Source: Teratosphaeria epicoccoides (lineage: Eukaryota; Ascomycota; Dothideomycetes; Mycosphaerellales; Teratosphaeriaceae). Taken from it: a stretch of DNA of 64,000 nt. Location: contig JADDMT010000008.1 of assembly GCA_021401465.1 (NCBI GenBank), positions 248,001-312,000 on the forward strand, in the 5' to 3' direction. Below, one piece after another: positions 1 to 10,357 of this stretch. Below the pieces are notes generated by a model. The model was given only the letters and a program-made list of their open reading frames with translations. It was not told where the DNA came from and did no database searches. Position 1 is the first letter of the stretch. Every line of letters starts with the position of its first letter. The translations under genes were made by a program, and so were the position numbers.

Positions 1-362
1 AGTACGACATACCAGCGTATCGATGATTCAGATCAGAGCCCAAGCACGAACCTTCGGGGCCCACTGCAAGCCCTGGTGCCGTTTCCTCTGCCAGACAGAA
101 AGCTACGGCGGCCGAACTCGCCACGGACCACTACTCTGGCATTACAATTCTTACGCCGGCGTGCAGCGAGACGAATTGCCACCAGCGCCATGATATTTGT
201 TAGCTGACCAGTGCATGCAGCAAGCCGACTGACATGGCCTGGGACGTTGCTCTCGCGCATCATCACGGAACGAAACAAAACTTCTCGGCTCGCCCAGATC
301 TTCGTCGATGGTGACGCTCCGGAAGTCGGCAATACTCTCTCACTCACAAGATCCTACCAGGA

Positions 363-975
363 TTGTCACCGAACGCATTATCCGCAGAGTTGGAATCGCC
401 TACCGCTAACATCAACATGATGGACGCCAGTAGCCGCACTTCAAACTCGTGGGCCGGGGCTCGGAATGATGCAGTCTCCCTTTATTTGTTGCTTGGCTAT
501 GGTGCGGATGCCAGAATTGCGGATCTCGAAGGCAGATCGCCTTTCTTGCACGCCGTGAAGTCCGGAGCCTTTGACTGCGTTGCGCTGCATGTGCTTCTGC
601 AGAACCGGATCAACGTGACCGCGAGGACTGCATTCGAGGCACAGCCTTGCATATAGCGAGTGCTCACCACGACTCATCCGGAATACTTCGCTCGATAATT
701 GGGGGCGCCCAGATCGATGTAGGGACAATTGACCACTATTGCGACACCGCACTGGCGGCGGCAGCAAGAGAAGACAGAGCCGTTACTGATTCTCTTTTGT
801 TAGAGATGGGCGCCAATCCGAACATTGCGAACGTTGCGGGCGATACGCCTGTACTCAGGCGATCTCTTGTGAGGCAATCGCAATGCTGCTAAGGGTTGTC
901 AAAGCTCCGTAAGGGTCTGTTGGAGATATACCGTCGACACGACTACATTGTTTCAAGCTTGCCCAGATGTTACGA
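363..975 (+). pseudogene. Ankyrin-repeat gene remnant, two frameshifts
   Basis: Ankyrin repeats can be followed across three reading frames. Frame 1 (363 to about 626) carries LLLGYGADARIADLEGRSPF and a following helix pair. Near 626 the frame must shift by one base to continue as DCIRGTALHIASAHH, which restores the diagnostic TALHIA helix. The second frame runs through LLLEMGANPNIANVAGDTP to about 851, where another one-base shift restores TQAISCEAIAMLL; that frame ends in a TAA near 910. Both breaks are explained by loss of single bases, not by introns, since no GT..AG pair fits. The N-terminal part before 363 was not recognised. Ankyrin proteins are protein-binding scaffolds and the partner here is unknown. 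The 3' limit is approximate. Seen: repeats and shifts. Inferred: loss of function. Confidence 0.7.
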
Positions 976-1236
976 CAAGACCTTGGCTGCTTGGGGTCGT
1001 GCGTCTCGGCGAGGCATGGTGAGTATGTTACGCTAAGCCAGCAAGTTTGAGCCTGTGGACGAGCGGGCTACAATTGCCGACATTGACCAGCGATTTTGTC
1101 CCAGTTTTGGAGCGGAACGCATGGCACTTCACTTTTACGCATCTGATCACGGGTCATTGTAGCTACATATTGCCGGCACGCAGCGTTCTTGACCCTTGAT
1201 TTCACAACTTTCCCAACCACTACGACAAGCACGAAA
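893..1236. other. Intergenic, upstream of the small secreted protein
   Basis: Non-coding by inspection after the ankyrin relic. It would contain the promoter of the gene starting at 1237. I see no repeat or clear motif. Confidence 0.4.
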
Positions 1237-1590
1237 ATGAGGGCCGTCGTTCTCTTGCCACTTCTCGCCCCTATGACCTTAGCTTGGGTACGTCGCCCCC
1301 GGCATGGAATCCTGCTCTCCATATTCTACGATATTCACTGTATCCGCGCCATATATCCCTAGTAACCTCTGCTCATGCTTCTGTTCACAACAACAGCTCT
1401 GCAAAACTCCCATATTCCAGAAAGACGGCGCATATGGGGTCTGCTTTCCCGACGCAGACGAGCAAGCAAACGGACACACGGCACAATCCTGCGATAAAGT
1501 AAGTGAGTCTACAAACAGAAAGTAGAGCATTGCAGACTTGCTCATCTTCTTTCTGCTTGGCAGAGGGATGCTTTCGTGCACTGCGGCTGA
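1237..1590 (+). CDS. Small secreted cysteine-rich protein (effector candidate), three exons
   Basis: Join 1237-1287, 1397-1498, 1564-1590, giving 59 aa. Exon 1 encodes a typical signal peptide, MRAVVLLPLLAPMTLAW. Intron 1 (1288-1396) starts gtacgt and ends caacag. Intron 2 (1499-1563) starts gtaagt and ends ttggcag after a gctcat branch-like site. Both introns are phase 0 and the joined frame is open to TGA. The mature part is about 42 aa with four cysteines spaced C-x13-C-x15-C-x8-C, allowing two disulphides. No single-exon ORF shows this gene, because each coding exon is under 110 bp. Small secreted Cys-rich proteins of plant-associated fungi are often effectors or antimicrobial peptides, but that role is inference and no family was recognised. 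An upstream acceptor near 1534 would leave only a 36-bp intron and is less likely. Confidence 0.6.
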
Positions 1591-3010
1591 CGATATCGTG
1601 TTTGTAGAGCAGTCCTTGCGTTTCGGATAATACGGTTTGTTACGCCAATTTTGGCGGCATGGCAAATTGCAGCCCAAGTTAGGGGTAGAGTGAGCGGTCG
1701 ACTTGAGCGGCCCCTTTTCTGCAGCCGCGAGTCCTGAAATCTTGCCTTGATGTCGTCAGGCTGGCGAAGTCGTAGTAGCGCTACGGTCTGATGTGGATAC
1801 CTGCTTGGGAGGGAAATATGCGTGAATCGCGGCTTTAGTCGTTTGGGTGTAGATCGTCTCTCGATGACCTTCAGGTATGTTCCACTCTTGTTAGTGGCAA
1901 CATAATCAAGTCAGCTTTACTCGGATGTATCAGCGGCAAAGAACCGAAGAGAGAACAATACATTTCTAAGCGGCAGATCTTGGAGTGGTGAACAGTAGAA
2001 TTCCTGGAAGTACCTCATCGTCCACTTTGACGCAACCGACGACCACACCTTGCAGATCATCGCCACAGGCAACTCCTGGGCGCGAAGAGTTCATGTGTCA
2101 CGATAGCGGCAATAGGTTGAGCATCAAATTCTTCAGATCTGCGCCTCCTTGCCGATCTCTGCTGCTCGAGACACGTCGTCGCAGCCTTGATCCCAGTCAT
2201 GGTCCGGTGAATGAGAGGTCAACTTGAATCAGTAGAAAGATACACCTGTTCGGCTATTGCTGTAGGTGCTTCCGCGCAATCAATCTCTTCCAGGACGCAT
2301 CCAAATACAGCTTGAAAGCGACATCTGACACCAAGCAACAAACACGTACACTAAGCCCGAATCACCCGCAACACGCGGCCGCTGGCTACACACTGACACG
2401 GGTTAAGCACGACGGACTCGCCACGCGAAGGCGGTAGCTGCAGAATCCTCCGCCATGGCCGGTCCGACGGCTACATTAGTCAAGGTCGAGGCGATAGGGC
2501 GTGAAGTTCGAGATGCTAGCCTCGAGGCAGTCAAGATAATGACACTCTTTGGGCGCGGTGTCGAAAGGATTGAAACGCTTCGTCGAAATTGCAGACGTCG
2601 GAGAATTCAGCACGGCTTTATAGGCAGCGCTCACAATTACCCATCAGACCGAGATACTTTTGGCTACTGCTTCTAGACCAGCGTGGTTCGGTGGGGGGCG
2701 TAATCGAATGCCATGCATTTCTTCTTGGAATTCTGATACAGCGTCCAAGTCTTCTCAAGCTCCCTTGATATAATGACAGGCATCATCACCTGAGGACCCT
2801 AAAGCGCAATTTGCTCAGTCTGAGCGCGATCTATCCAGCGGGCGGCCGCGAGATTTAGCAGCCCTGCTTGACACGAACATGGCCTAGGAAGCCTATCTCT
2901 CGAGTAGTCTCGGGAGCCGCCAAGCAGCATCACCCGCGACGGTCAGAAACATGTCCCCCGACCCTTCCACGTCGCGGCTCGCTGCGGATATTTCGATACC
3001 TCCAGCCCCA
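1591..3010. other. Intergenic, no supported gene
   Basis: About 1.4 kb with no ORF that I can support. A 73-codon ORF begins at 2455 with a good start context (gccatgg) but has no recognisable feature. GCGGCCGC occurs at 2842. Nothing else stands out. Confidence 0.4.
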
Positions 3011-3511
3011 TCACAAGCCTCCAAAAGGATCAAACCCACGAATACCCGTGAAGCTGACCATAGTCCACCTAGCGTTTCTGCAGAGCCATCTCATCTTGCC
3101 CAGCATATCAACCGGTACATCCTTCAAGAGTCCATCAGACGCCGATATTCCGTGATGTTTAAGTGTCGTCCACACGGTCGCTACGCGGGACCGGCTGGGT
3201 TCAATTGTACAGCTGGCCGTGAGGACCTCCATGACCCTGTCCGGGTTTTGCGCCCAGATCTCCTGGAGCGAAAGCGTTGGGTCGTACTCAGAGCCGTGGC
3301 TGTCAAGACTGAACGTCTTCAGTATGAAGTAGGGGTCGATGAAGCGCTGGAGAGTTGGGTGATCGTATTCATGCTGATTTATGCGATCCAATGTGCGTAT
3401 TGAGAGCCATTCAATGAGCCGCTCGGTGAGTGACTTCTCATCTCCGGCCATCTCGACCTCAGAGAGTACGTCGGCTTCGTATCCTGCAATTTCCTTCCGA
3501 AGCTCTGCCAT
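3011..3511 (-). CDS. Conserved-looking small protein of unknown function
   Basis: 166 aa, single exon, ATG at 3511. The N-terminal 40 residues are helical and acidic (MAELRKEIAGYEADVL), followed by a region with many aromatic residues and a C-terminal block ending WLCRNARWTMVSFTGIRG. The pattern of a regulatory-looking helix, then a compact alpha/beta domain closing with W-x-C-R-x-x-R-W-x-x-V and G-x-R-G, resembles short hypothetical proteins I recall from Dothideomycetes, possibly with a SnoaL/NTF2-like fold (inference). There is no signal peptide or membrane segment. Amino-acid composition is protein-like, unlike the Arg/Ser-rich shadow frames nearby. No function is assigned. Confidence 0.5.
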   Translation of the reverse strand: MAELRKEIAGYEADVLSEVEMAGDEKSLTERLIEWLSIRTLDRINQHEYDHPTLQRFIDPYFILKTFSLDSHGSEYDPTLSLQEIWAQNPDRVMEVLTASCTIEPSRSRVATVWTTLKHHGISASDGLLKDVPVDMLGKMRWLCRNARWTMVSFTGIRGFDPFGGL

Positions 3512-5240
3512 GATGGTGATGGCCGCGCCCCTATTGGTCCTACGACGAGCGAGCTCCTGTTCATGTACTGCACTTTTCTCAGACTGGTCTCTCGCTTGTC
3601 ATTGGCGCATACCAAGGCTTCTTTCACAGGCGTATATTCAGCCTAACCTTCTCTGGGAGCATGGCGTATCTTTCAGCAATGCTAAGCACGTCCTTCGTGG
3701 CGAAGTAGGGCAGCGGCATACCTCCTAGCGTCCATGAAAGGAGAGAGTGCACCGAATCCTGCAGGATCGACAGGGTTTAGATCGCGGCTGAACAGCGTTG
3801 CAATGCTCGAACTCGTAGTGCGTGCTACGATTATATGTTACCACTCTGCTCTCCGCAAATGAAAGACTCCCATACGAAAATACACTGCTTAAGATCAGAA
3901 ATGCATACCTGATCGGACCATGCATTAGGTGCAAATTGAAGCATTGTGGCGACGATAAGTGTAAGAGGTTTCCGTGCAATGGAAATCCCACCATGCAAGA
4001 TCGCAAGCCAGTCCCAACAGGCCAGAACCAACAGGCGAAAGCCCAACGAGCCAGACCCAACACGCCAGACCAAGCTGGGGTCCGAACGCTGAAGGCTTTT
4101 CTGACGATTGGCCCTGAAAAGAGAGTCCTATCGGATGAGGTCGCCAGCTGCATCGCTTGCTGACGGCTAACTCACAGCTTTACTGGTGAGCCGTGACCAG
4201 TTCAGCATGCCATTTCATCTCATCATGCGCCCTTCGTGCTCCTCCATTGTCCTCTTTTAGGCACGCGAACGTCTCCATATCGATGCCACAGTGGCAGTGC
4301 AGCACAACCGCTCGACAAGCCCTGCTGTGCCCACGCCGGAGCGTACTGAAGCCATGAGTTACCGGATGGTAAGACGTCGTGTCCTTGCTCAGTGTCAACA
4401 GGGCTCCAGAAGGGTGCTGTTGGCGTTATTGTCTGAGAAGTCTTCGAGCGGCGAGCAGCGTCAGACTTTGTTTCCGCTTCTATTTTCGTCCCGGCTTTGG
4501 TAGGCAGGGATGATGCGGCTCGACACTGAGGCGGATGGCTTTCATCCTTCGACCACATCCTTTCTTCGCAGCTCATAAAACCAACCAGGATATGCAGCCG
4601 CTCACCCAGCCAACCCCGGGCGATCACCACTGCATATTGGCGATTCTCAAAGGATGAGCAGAGCGTCGAAGCTCGCAAGATGCCACATCGGTCGAGTTGG
4701 ATCAAGAGTCAGCATAATCAATGTTGCCTCATACGGACAAGCCGTCTGTCATGCTCAAATATGGCAGCTGCCCACGCGAGAGACACCCGGGCGGTCAGCG
4801 CGCGGCATCAATGACCTCTTGTTTTGCCTCAATAGGTAGATATCTTGACTTGCCACAACAGGTAGATGTAACCTCACAAAGGCTTGGTCGTGGTCCGTCT
4901 GACCCGGAGCCTCGAATGCGGTGACTGAACATTGCAAAACAGTCTGCAGCGATATTGTATTGCTGTTCTTAGATGCTAAGAAGGATCGCGCACGCTGCGA
5001 GGAACACCAACAACCGTGTTGGTTGGCCGTGGACGCCGTACACGCGCAAGTGCATAACATGTTGGTGCTGGGGAAGACAGATCGCTTTCGCCTTCACTCA
5101 TTACATATCAACCCCTCAAACAGACGCAGTTTACATTGTTCTACAGGTCGCCACTCGCTACGACCTCGATCACAGCGTTCGTTGCTCAACACACTCTTTG
5201 TCTCCTTGGTTGGCAGTTAGACTCCGCATAGAGGTTGGCG
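3512..5240. other. Intergenic, low-complexity patch at 4010-4075
   Basis: 1.7 kb without a supported gene. At about 4010-4075 there are imperfect tandem copies of ccaacaggc / ccagaccaa-like units (gccagaaccaacaggc, gccagacccaacacgc). A 160-codon minus-strand ORF at 4223-4705 has no recognisable domain. The last few hundred bases should be the promoter of the gene at 5241. Confidence 0.4.
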
Positions 5241-7562
5241 ATGTACGTCCAGCTCTCTCTGCTTGCTCTTTTGGGCGCAGCAACGGCCTTGCCAACCAAT
5301 CAAGACAAACCGCACATCACGTTCACTTCCTCTTGCACAGAAAATGGGACGGTGGTCACTCACACTCACTCACAGCCAAGTGCGTCCAGTGTACCGGCGT
5401 CCAGCAGCAAAGACGGAAAGCAATGGGGAGGTCCGTGGTCCGATTCATGGACCAAAAGTATACCTATTGTCCCGACTGGCGCTCATTCAGTCAATATCAG
5501 CTCCCCTACCTTGAAGCATCCTTGGTCCTCAGACCATACCTCGACCAGGACCAACTCAAGCTCGGCGTGGACTCCTGAGTCTTCAGCCAAGAAAACACAT
5601 TCAAGTTCCAGCTGTGCCACTGGCACTACACACACGACAACGAACTCAAGCTCACTTTGGGCCACGAGGTCATCGAGGCCCATACCTCCCAAATCAACTT
5701 GGGCCACCGGCTCATGGTCCTACCCACACTCCTCCGCGTGGAGCACCGGTGCCTCCTCAAAGCACCACTCCTCTCACAAATCACACCCAACCGGCTGGGC
5801 ACACACCGGCACATCCCCTCACCCGACCGTCACCGAAATCACAACAGTCTACACAACCGTCTGCCCGGTAACCTACACAACAGGAACCCTGACCAAAACG
5901 TCCACAACCACCAGCACCATCACGTCCACCCTCACGAAGACTCTTCCGCTCGGCCATCCTCGCAAGGGCTGGACTTCTTCAAGTCCGACTCCGATGCCGA
6001 GCCCAACACACTACATCACTGGCACTAGCACGACGGTTGTCACGACGACGTCGACGTATTTCCTCACCACAGTCGTCACGAGTTTCGTGCCGCACAGCAC
6101 GCCGGTCGCTAGTCAGGGGGCTACCACATGGTATTCGACATGGCTTTCGACCACGCACCTGACGTCGACCTACACGACGACGGAGACGTTGACTTGGACT
6201 GCGTATCCCTCGCCTTCACAGTCTGCAATGAGCGGCAGCACCAGCAGCGGAGGATCCGGGTCTGGGTCTGATTCGGATTCCAGTCCGGGGTCGGGCTCTG
6301 GCTCGGACTCTGCTTCGAGTTCGGGTTCTTCTTCAGGTTCTGATACCTCTTCTGGCTCTGGCTCTTCTTCAGGTTCTGGGTCTGCTTCTGCCTCTGGCTC
6401 TTCTTCAGGTTCTGGGTCTGCTTCTGCCTCTGGCTCTTCTTCAGGTTCTGATTCTGCTTCTGGCTCCGACAACGGATCTGGCTCTGGCTCAGGCTCTGCT
6501 TCGAGCTCAGGCTCGGGATCGGGCTCAGGCTCGGGATCGGGCTCAGGCTCGGGATCTGGCTCAGGCGCTGCTTTCAACTCCACTTCTGCTTCTGGCTCTG
6601 ACACTGCTTCTGACTCAGGCTCAGTATCTGGCTCAGACACTGCTTCCAACTCCAACTCCACCTCTGACTCTGACACTGCTTCTGGCTCTGACTCTAACTC
6701 TGATACCGACACTACTTCTGCCTCAGACACTGCTTCCAACTCCAACTCCACCTCTGACTCTGACACTGCTTCTGGCTCTGCATCCGACTCTGATTCCGAC
6801 ACTGCTTCTGGTTCTGGTACTGATTCCGGCTCAGCTTCTAGCACTCCCTCGAGCTCTCCTTCAAGCTCAGCTTCTGCTTCTGACTCGAACTCTGCTTCCG
6901 GCTCCGCATCTTCTGACTCCACTTCATCTTCAACACCACAAAGCGGCTCGTCCTCAGACTCAACAGATTCCCAAGAGTCATCCTCAAACACCTCTCCAGC
7001 CGAAGCCACAGCATCCTGCCACTGCGCAGCCGCCGCCGCGCCAAGCTGCCCAGCCCAAGCCACCGTGACCGTCACCCAGACCATCACATACGGAAGCTAC
7101 TCCGCCAGACCGTCCCCTCCAGCCTCTGACTCAGGAACACTGGGCTACGGCTCCAGCTCTCCAGACTACAGCTCCTTCTCGCCCGCCTCAGGCTCCCTCA
7201 CCACCGGGACCCTGACAGCCACCCTCGCAGACGGCCAAAGCACCACCATCGAGATCACCTACCCCGCAACCCCCTCTGCATCTGCGTCCAGCATCCCTCC
7301 TTACCCAGTGTCAGGCGCAGCCGCGTGGTCCGGTGCGCCTTTCCCTACTGGTACAGGCGGAGGCGGCAGCGGCTTTGTCAGACCTACTGGTGACTGGAGG
7401 GGGAGCGATGGGCTCGAGCCGACGGGCTGGAGAGGCAGCCATGGTGTGAAGCCGACGGGTGTGCACGGCCATGGTGAGGCAGACTCGTGGAGCATTCCAT
7501 CACCGACGACGACGTCGAGCGGTGTAGTGCTGGCGTCGACGAGCAGTGCTGCTGGCTGGTGA
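5241..7562 (+). CDS. Ser/Gly/Thr-rich secreted or cell-wall glycoprotein
   Basis: 773 aa, single exon. I chose the ATG at 5241 because it begins a signal peptide (MYVQLSLLALLGAATALPT); the frame is open a little upstream only through non-ATG codons. Residues about 60-330 are Ser/Thr/His-rich with TTTSTITSTLTKT-like blocks typical of O-mannosylated fungal wall proteins. Residues about 333-580 are an almost pure Ser-Gly-Ala-Asp tract built from GSGSGS, SASGSDS and ASNSNSTSDSD units, encoded by near-identical repeats in the DNA. A Cys-containing patch (SCHCAAAAAPSCPAQ) follows, then a Pro/Gly-rich tail. The C-terminus (VLASTSSAAGW) has no hydrophobic stretch, so no GPI anchor is evident. Likely role: surface or extracellular matrix, inferred from composition. 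Confidence 0.8.
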   Translation: MYVQLSLLALLGAATALPTNQDKPHITFTSSCTENGTVVTHTHSQPSASSVPASSSKDGKQWGGPWSDSWTKSIPIVPTGAHSVNISSPTLKHPWSSDHTSTRTNSSSAWTPESSAKKTHSSSSCATGTTHTTTNSSSLWATRSSRPIPPKSTWATGSWSYPHSSAWSTGASSKHHSSHKSHPTGWAHTGTSPHPTVTEITTVYTTVCPVTYTTGTLTKTSTTTSTITSTLTKTLPLGHPRKGWTSSSPTPMPSPTHYITGTSTTVVTTTSTYFLTTVVTSFVPHSTPVASQGATTWYSTWLSTTHLTSTYTTTETLTWTAYPSPSQSAMSGSTSSGGSGSGSDSDSSPGSGSGSDSASSSGSSSGSDTSSGSGSSSGSGSASASGSSSGSGSASASGSSSGSDSASGSDNGSGSGSGSASSSGSGSGSGSGSGSGSGSGSGAAFNSTSASGSDTASDSGSVSGSDTASNSNSTSDSDTASGSDSNSDTDTTSASDTASNSNSTSDSDTASGSASDSDSDTASGSGTDSGSASSTPSSSPSSSASASDSNSASGSASSDSTSSSTPQSGSSSDSTDSQESSSNTSPAEATASCHCAAAAAPSCPAQATVTVTQTITYGSYSARPSPPASDSGTLGYGSSSPDYSSFSPASGSLTTGTLTATLADGQSTTIEITYPATPSASASSIPPYPVSGAAAWSGAPFPTGTGGGGSGFVRPTGDWRGSDGLEPTGWRGSHGVKPTGVHGHGEADSWSIPSPTTTSSGVVLASTSSAAGW
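6241..6950 (+). repeat. Coding Ser-Gly/Ser-Asp minisatellite
   Basis: Runs of ggctctgg, tctgggtctgcttctgcctctggctcttcttcaggt-like units and gactctgacactgct units, several copied almost exactly (for example the block at about 6360-6400 recurs at about 6400-6440, and one near 6645-6690 recurs near 6728-6775). This is a length-variable tract inside the secreted protein. It keeps the reverse strand open as a long Glu/Pro-rich shadow frame. Confidence 0.85.
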
Positions 7563-8636
7563 TGAGGATTGAGAGACATCCACTCGCAGGGTGGCTTTGC
7601 TCAACGGGCGGTTTTTGAATTTCCCGCTGCGCCGCTCTGACAACAGAACACGGGATCCGAGCTCGCAGGAGAGTAGCATCGTCCCACATCTGCACTCGGA
7701 GCTCCGCGACATCCCTTCCACTCGCTTTGACGGGGCAGTCTCGCCCGATTCAGCCCTCGGCGTTCAAGGGTAGACGTACGGCGTTCTTGCATAGGTTTGG
7801 GAGAAGTTGCCTGCAGCAAGCAACAACAGAGAGGAGAGGTCGACGGACGCACCTTCTGGTGAGTGATGAGGACTGTATATACGGATGGAACCCGCACCCA
7901 GGTACCAAAGAACACCTCTCCACCTAGTTCTGTCGCAAGTGGGACGCGCTTTGACTCATGAGGAGGTCCCGGTATGTGAGGACATCACAACGGAGACCTC
8001 TCATTGCACTTTTCCGCTCAGGCTCAGCAACGGAAACACAACACGGTAAGGGAAATCTTCATCACGTACCAAGCGCAGATCAGCACCGTCGAGTCTCTTC
8101 TGGGCAGCGCAAGGTTCCGACACCATGAGGAAGCTCCCACATGTGCCGTGTGAGAAAGTCTTTCATAAATGGAATTCGACGTTGACGACAATGTGAGAAT
8201 AGCTAAGGTAGGGACCGGTCACAGAGACCTCACAAAGTGATCTGGGTATGCACATCCTCAGGACAAAGGGTCTATATCGCAGCGGAAATGCAGCTTTGAT
8301 CGGTATTGGATCAGGAACGCCTCCTCACTGCATTACTGCTACAAGCCAGGGGTCTCCCTCTTGAATCCCGACGCTACATGCATTCATTCTTGACTTGAAA
8401 TGCACACGATCCTGACTGCCGTTCGTGATTAGCCAGGGTGGAGGTTTATCGCCTGCTTCCGTTTGCGGCCAGACTCGAGCCGACCTTTGTTCGGGACGCG
8501 AACGCGAGAGTCCAGCGACTGTTGTGGCCGAGATGCGGGGCGATCTGAAAGATCAATAATGCCACGGACCTTCTTCATGGCAAGCGCGAGGGACGGGACG
8601 TCGCGGAGGAAATAGTTGCCAACATTCCACCAACCA
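7563..8636. other. Intergenic
   Basis: About 1.07 kb between the 3' ends of the secreted-protein gene and the convergent dsk2 gene. No gene or repeat is supported. A 72-codon minus-strand ORF at 8429-8647 overlaps the dsk2 stop and is probably 3' UTR. Confidence 0.45.
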
Positions 8637-9974
8637 TTATGAGCCACCGCTCAACAAGTACTCGACAGCGCCCTGCACCGACCCGCCACTCCTCCTCAGC
8701 GCCTGCACATTCCGCTCAAACTCATAGAACCCCATGTCATTCAACTGCCTCAATTGCTCCTCGTACCGCACCTCCGGCGGCCGATCGTCCGTAGGTTGCT
8801 GGCTCTCACCGCCGAAACCACCCATACCACCACCCAGCGCTGCCCAAGGATTGAAGCCTGCTGCGCCGCCTGAAATTCCTTCGCCGCCGCCGCCGCCCAT
8901 CATCTGCATCATGTTCTGCATCATCTGCGGGTTCTGCATCATTTGCTGCGCCATTGATGCCAAGGGGTTGTTCTGCTGACCTTGGCTGCCAGCTCCTGCT
9001 CCTGCGCCGCCGAAGAGGCCTGCAAAGGGGTTGGGTTGTTGTGCGCTGTCATTGCCTGTCTGTCCTGCTGTGGCTCCAGCAGCTGGAGGAGGGAATAGTG
9101 CTGCGAAGGGATTTGCTGGCGTTTGCGGATTTGAGCCTGCATTCCGCGTCGCATCTGTCTGACCGGGTGTTGCAGCAGCACCTCCTGTCACCGTCGCACC
9201 TTCCGTCGGCTGCGTCGTGTCTGTCTGCCCTGGCATTGGGAAAGCAGCCTGTCCTGCCGCACCTCCACCCATCGCTCGCTGCATCTGCATCTGCATTCTG
9301 ATCATCTCTGGATTCAGCATCATGCGCCTCATTTCCGGATTCTCTATCGCTGCTCGCGCCATCGGGTTATCTCTGATCATTGGGTTGTTCCGCAGCATAT
9401 CAATCACGGCCGGGTTGTTCATCGCCTCGTTCATCTGCTGTGCGAAGTTGGGGTCCTCCAACATGCGCAGCATCTGGTCTGGGTTTGGTGGTGCGCCCAT
9501 GCCGCCGTCTGCACCGTACATGTCCGCACCGGGGAGACCGTGAAACCCCGCGTAGCGCGCACCTGTCAACTGTGCTAGAGGGTTTCCAGCGCCGGTGCCT
9601 GCCGCGATATTCTGAGGCACGTTGCTCGCGGGTTGTCCTGCTCCGGGAGGGAATGAGGCCGCGCCACCTTGGTTGGCAGGGTTCTGGCGCTGGTTGCTCT
9701 CAGCACTCTTGACGAGGTGGACAGTGTTGCCGTCTTTGATCTTGACGCTGCCGACGGTGTCGTGATCTTTGAGGACGCGGCCGCTGTAGATCAATCGCTG
9801 TCGCTCGGGCGGGGTGTTGGCGTATTCGGGTGCGCTGAGTTTCTGCTTGACGTCGGCGATGGTGGTGGAGGTGGGTAGGGTGAGGAGGTGCTTGTTGTCG
9901 GAGGAACTCTTGACATTGAAAGTGATCTGAGCCTCGTGCTCCTCGCCCGCTGCTGCTGCACGGGAGTCGGCCAT
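8637..9974 (-). CDS. dsk2: Ubiquitin receptor DSK2/ubiquilin
   Basis: 445 aa, single exon, ATG at 9974. Residues about 15-90 form a ubiquitin-like domain (QITFNVKSS ... RLIYSGRVLKDHDTVGSVKIKDGNTVHLV). The centre has STI1-type Met/Asn/Pro-rich helices (NPMIRDNPMARAAIENPEM, NPEMIRMQMQMQRAMGG) and a Gly/Ala/Gln-rich linker. Residues about 404-445 are a UBA domain (YEEQLRQLNDMGFYEFERN ... VQGAVEYLLSGG). UBL-STI1-UBA is the defining order of the DSK2/ubiquilin family, which shuttles polyubiquitinated proteins to the proteasome: UBL binds Rpn subunits, UBA binds ubiquitin. Length is close to other fungal DSK2 proteins. It is divergently transcribed from the oxidoreductase at 10358 across a 383-bp shared upstream region. 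Confidence 0.95.
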   Translation of the reverse strand: MADSRAAAAGEEHEAQITFNVKSSSDNKHLLTLPTSTTIADVKQKLSAPEYANTPPERQRLIYSGRVLKDHDTVGSVKIKDGNTVHLVKSAESNQRQNPANQGGAASFPPGAGQPASNVPQNIAAGTGAGNPLAQLTGARYAGFHGLPGADMYGADGGMGAPPNPDQMLRMLEDPNFAQQMNEAMNNPAVIDMLRNNPMIRDNPMARAAIENPEMRRMMLNPEMIRMQMQMQRAMGGGAAGQAAFPMPGQTDTTQPTEGATVTGGAAATPGQTDATRNAGSNPQTPANPFAALFPPPAAGATAGQTGNDSAQQPNPFAGLFGGAGAGAGSQGQQNNPLASMAQQMMQNPQMMQNMMQMMGGGGGEGISGGAAGFNPWAALGGGMGGFGGESQQPTDDRPPEVRYEEQLRQLNDMGFYEFERNVQALRRSGGSVQGAVEYLLSGGS

Positions 9975-10357
9975 GGCGGCCTGTGAGGCAGGTAATTATC
10001 GATTAACTGTTTGATTGATCAGGTCAGGTTTGGGTTAACCAGACAAGTGGATTGAAAAGATTTGAAGGTCAAAGACAACAGTGGTCTCAGTGCTGGGCGG
10101 GTGTCTCACTCTGTCACTCGCTCGTCCTCCAGCGCGATGCCAGCCCGGCAGATCCTCGGCGACAACTCCACTTGCAGGTGGCGGAAGTGGACCTGAACTC
10201 CCGCCTATCTTATCTCCCACGTGACTTGAGCCGCAAGCGAAGCCGAGCTAAGCTGCCAACCTCGGCTTTCAACACACAGTGTAGCTGGAGAAGGTAAGGT
10301 ATTGTACTCCCACTCTCTCACCACTCCCCGCCCAACATCCCCACCCACACCGCCAGC
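9975..10357. promoter_or_regulatory. Shared divergent promoter region of dsk2 and the oxidoreductase
   Basis: 383 bp between two divergent start codons. It contains a palindromic CACGTG E-box near 10217 (ctcccacgtgac) and CT-rich leader sequence just before the 10358 ATG. Regulation by a bHLH factor is possible but only inferred from the motif. Confidence 0.45.

Noticed and set aside
1535..1623. Alternative third exon for the small secreted protein, adding several cysteines
   Set aside because: It would need a 36-bp intron with no branch site before the acceptor; the 65-bp intron is more plausible.
2455..2676. 73-codon ORF with a good ATG context
   Set aside because: No recognisable motif; could be a first exon but no splice partner was found.
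4223..4705. 160-codon minus-strand ORF
   Set aside because: No domain, no signal peptide, mixed low-information composition; no neighbouring context.
6170..7087. 305-codon Glu/Pro-rich frame on the minus strand
   Set aside because: Exact antisense of the Ser-Gly repeat in the secreted protein; composition is explained by the repeat.
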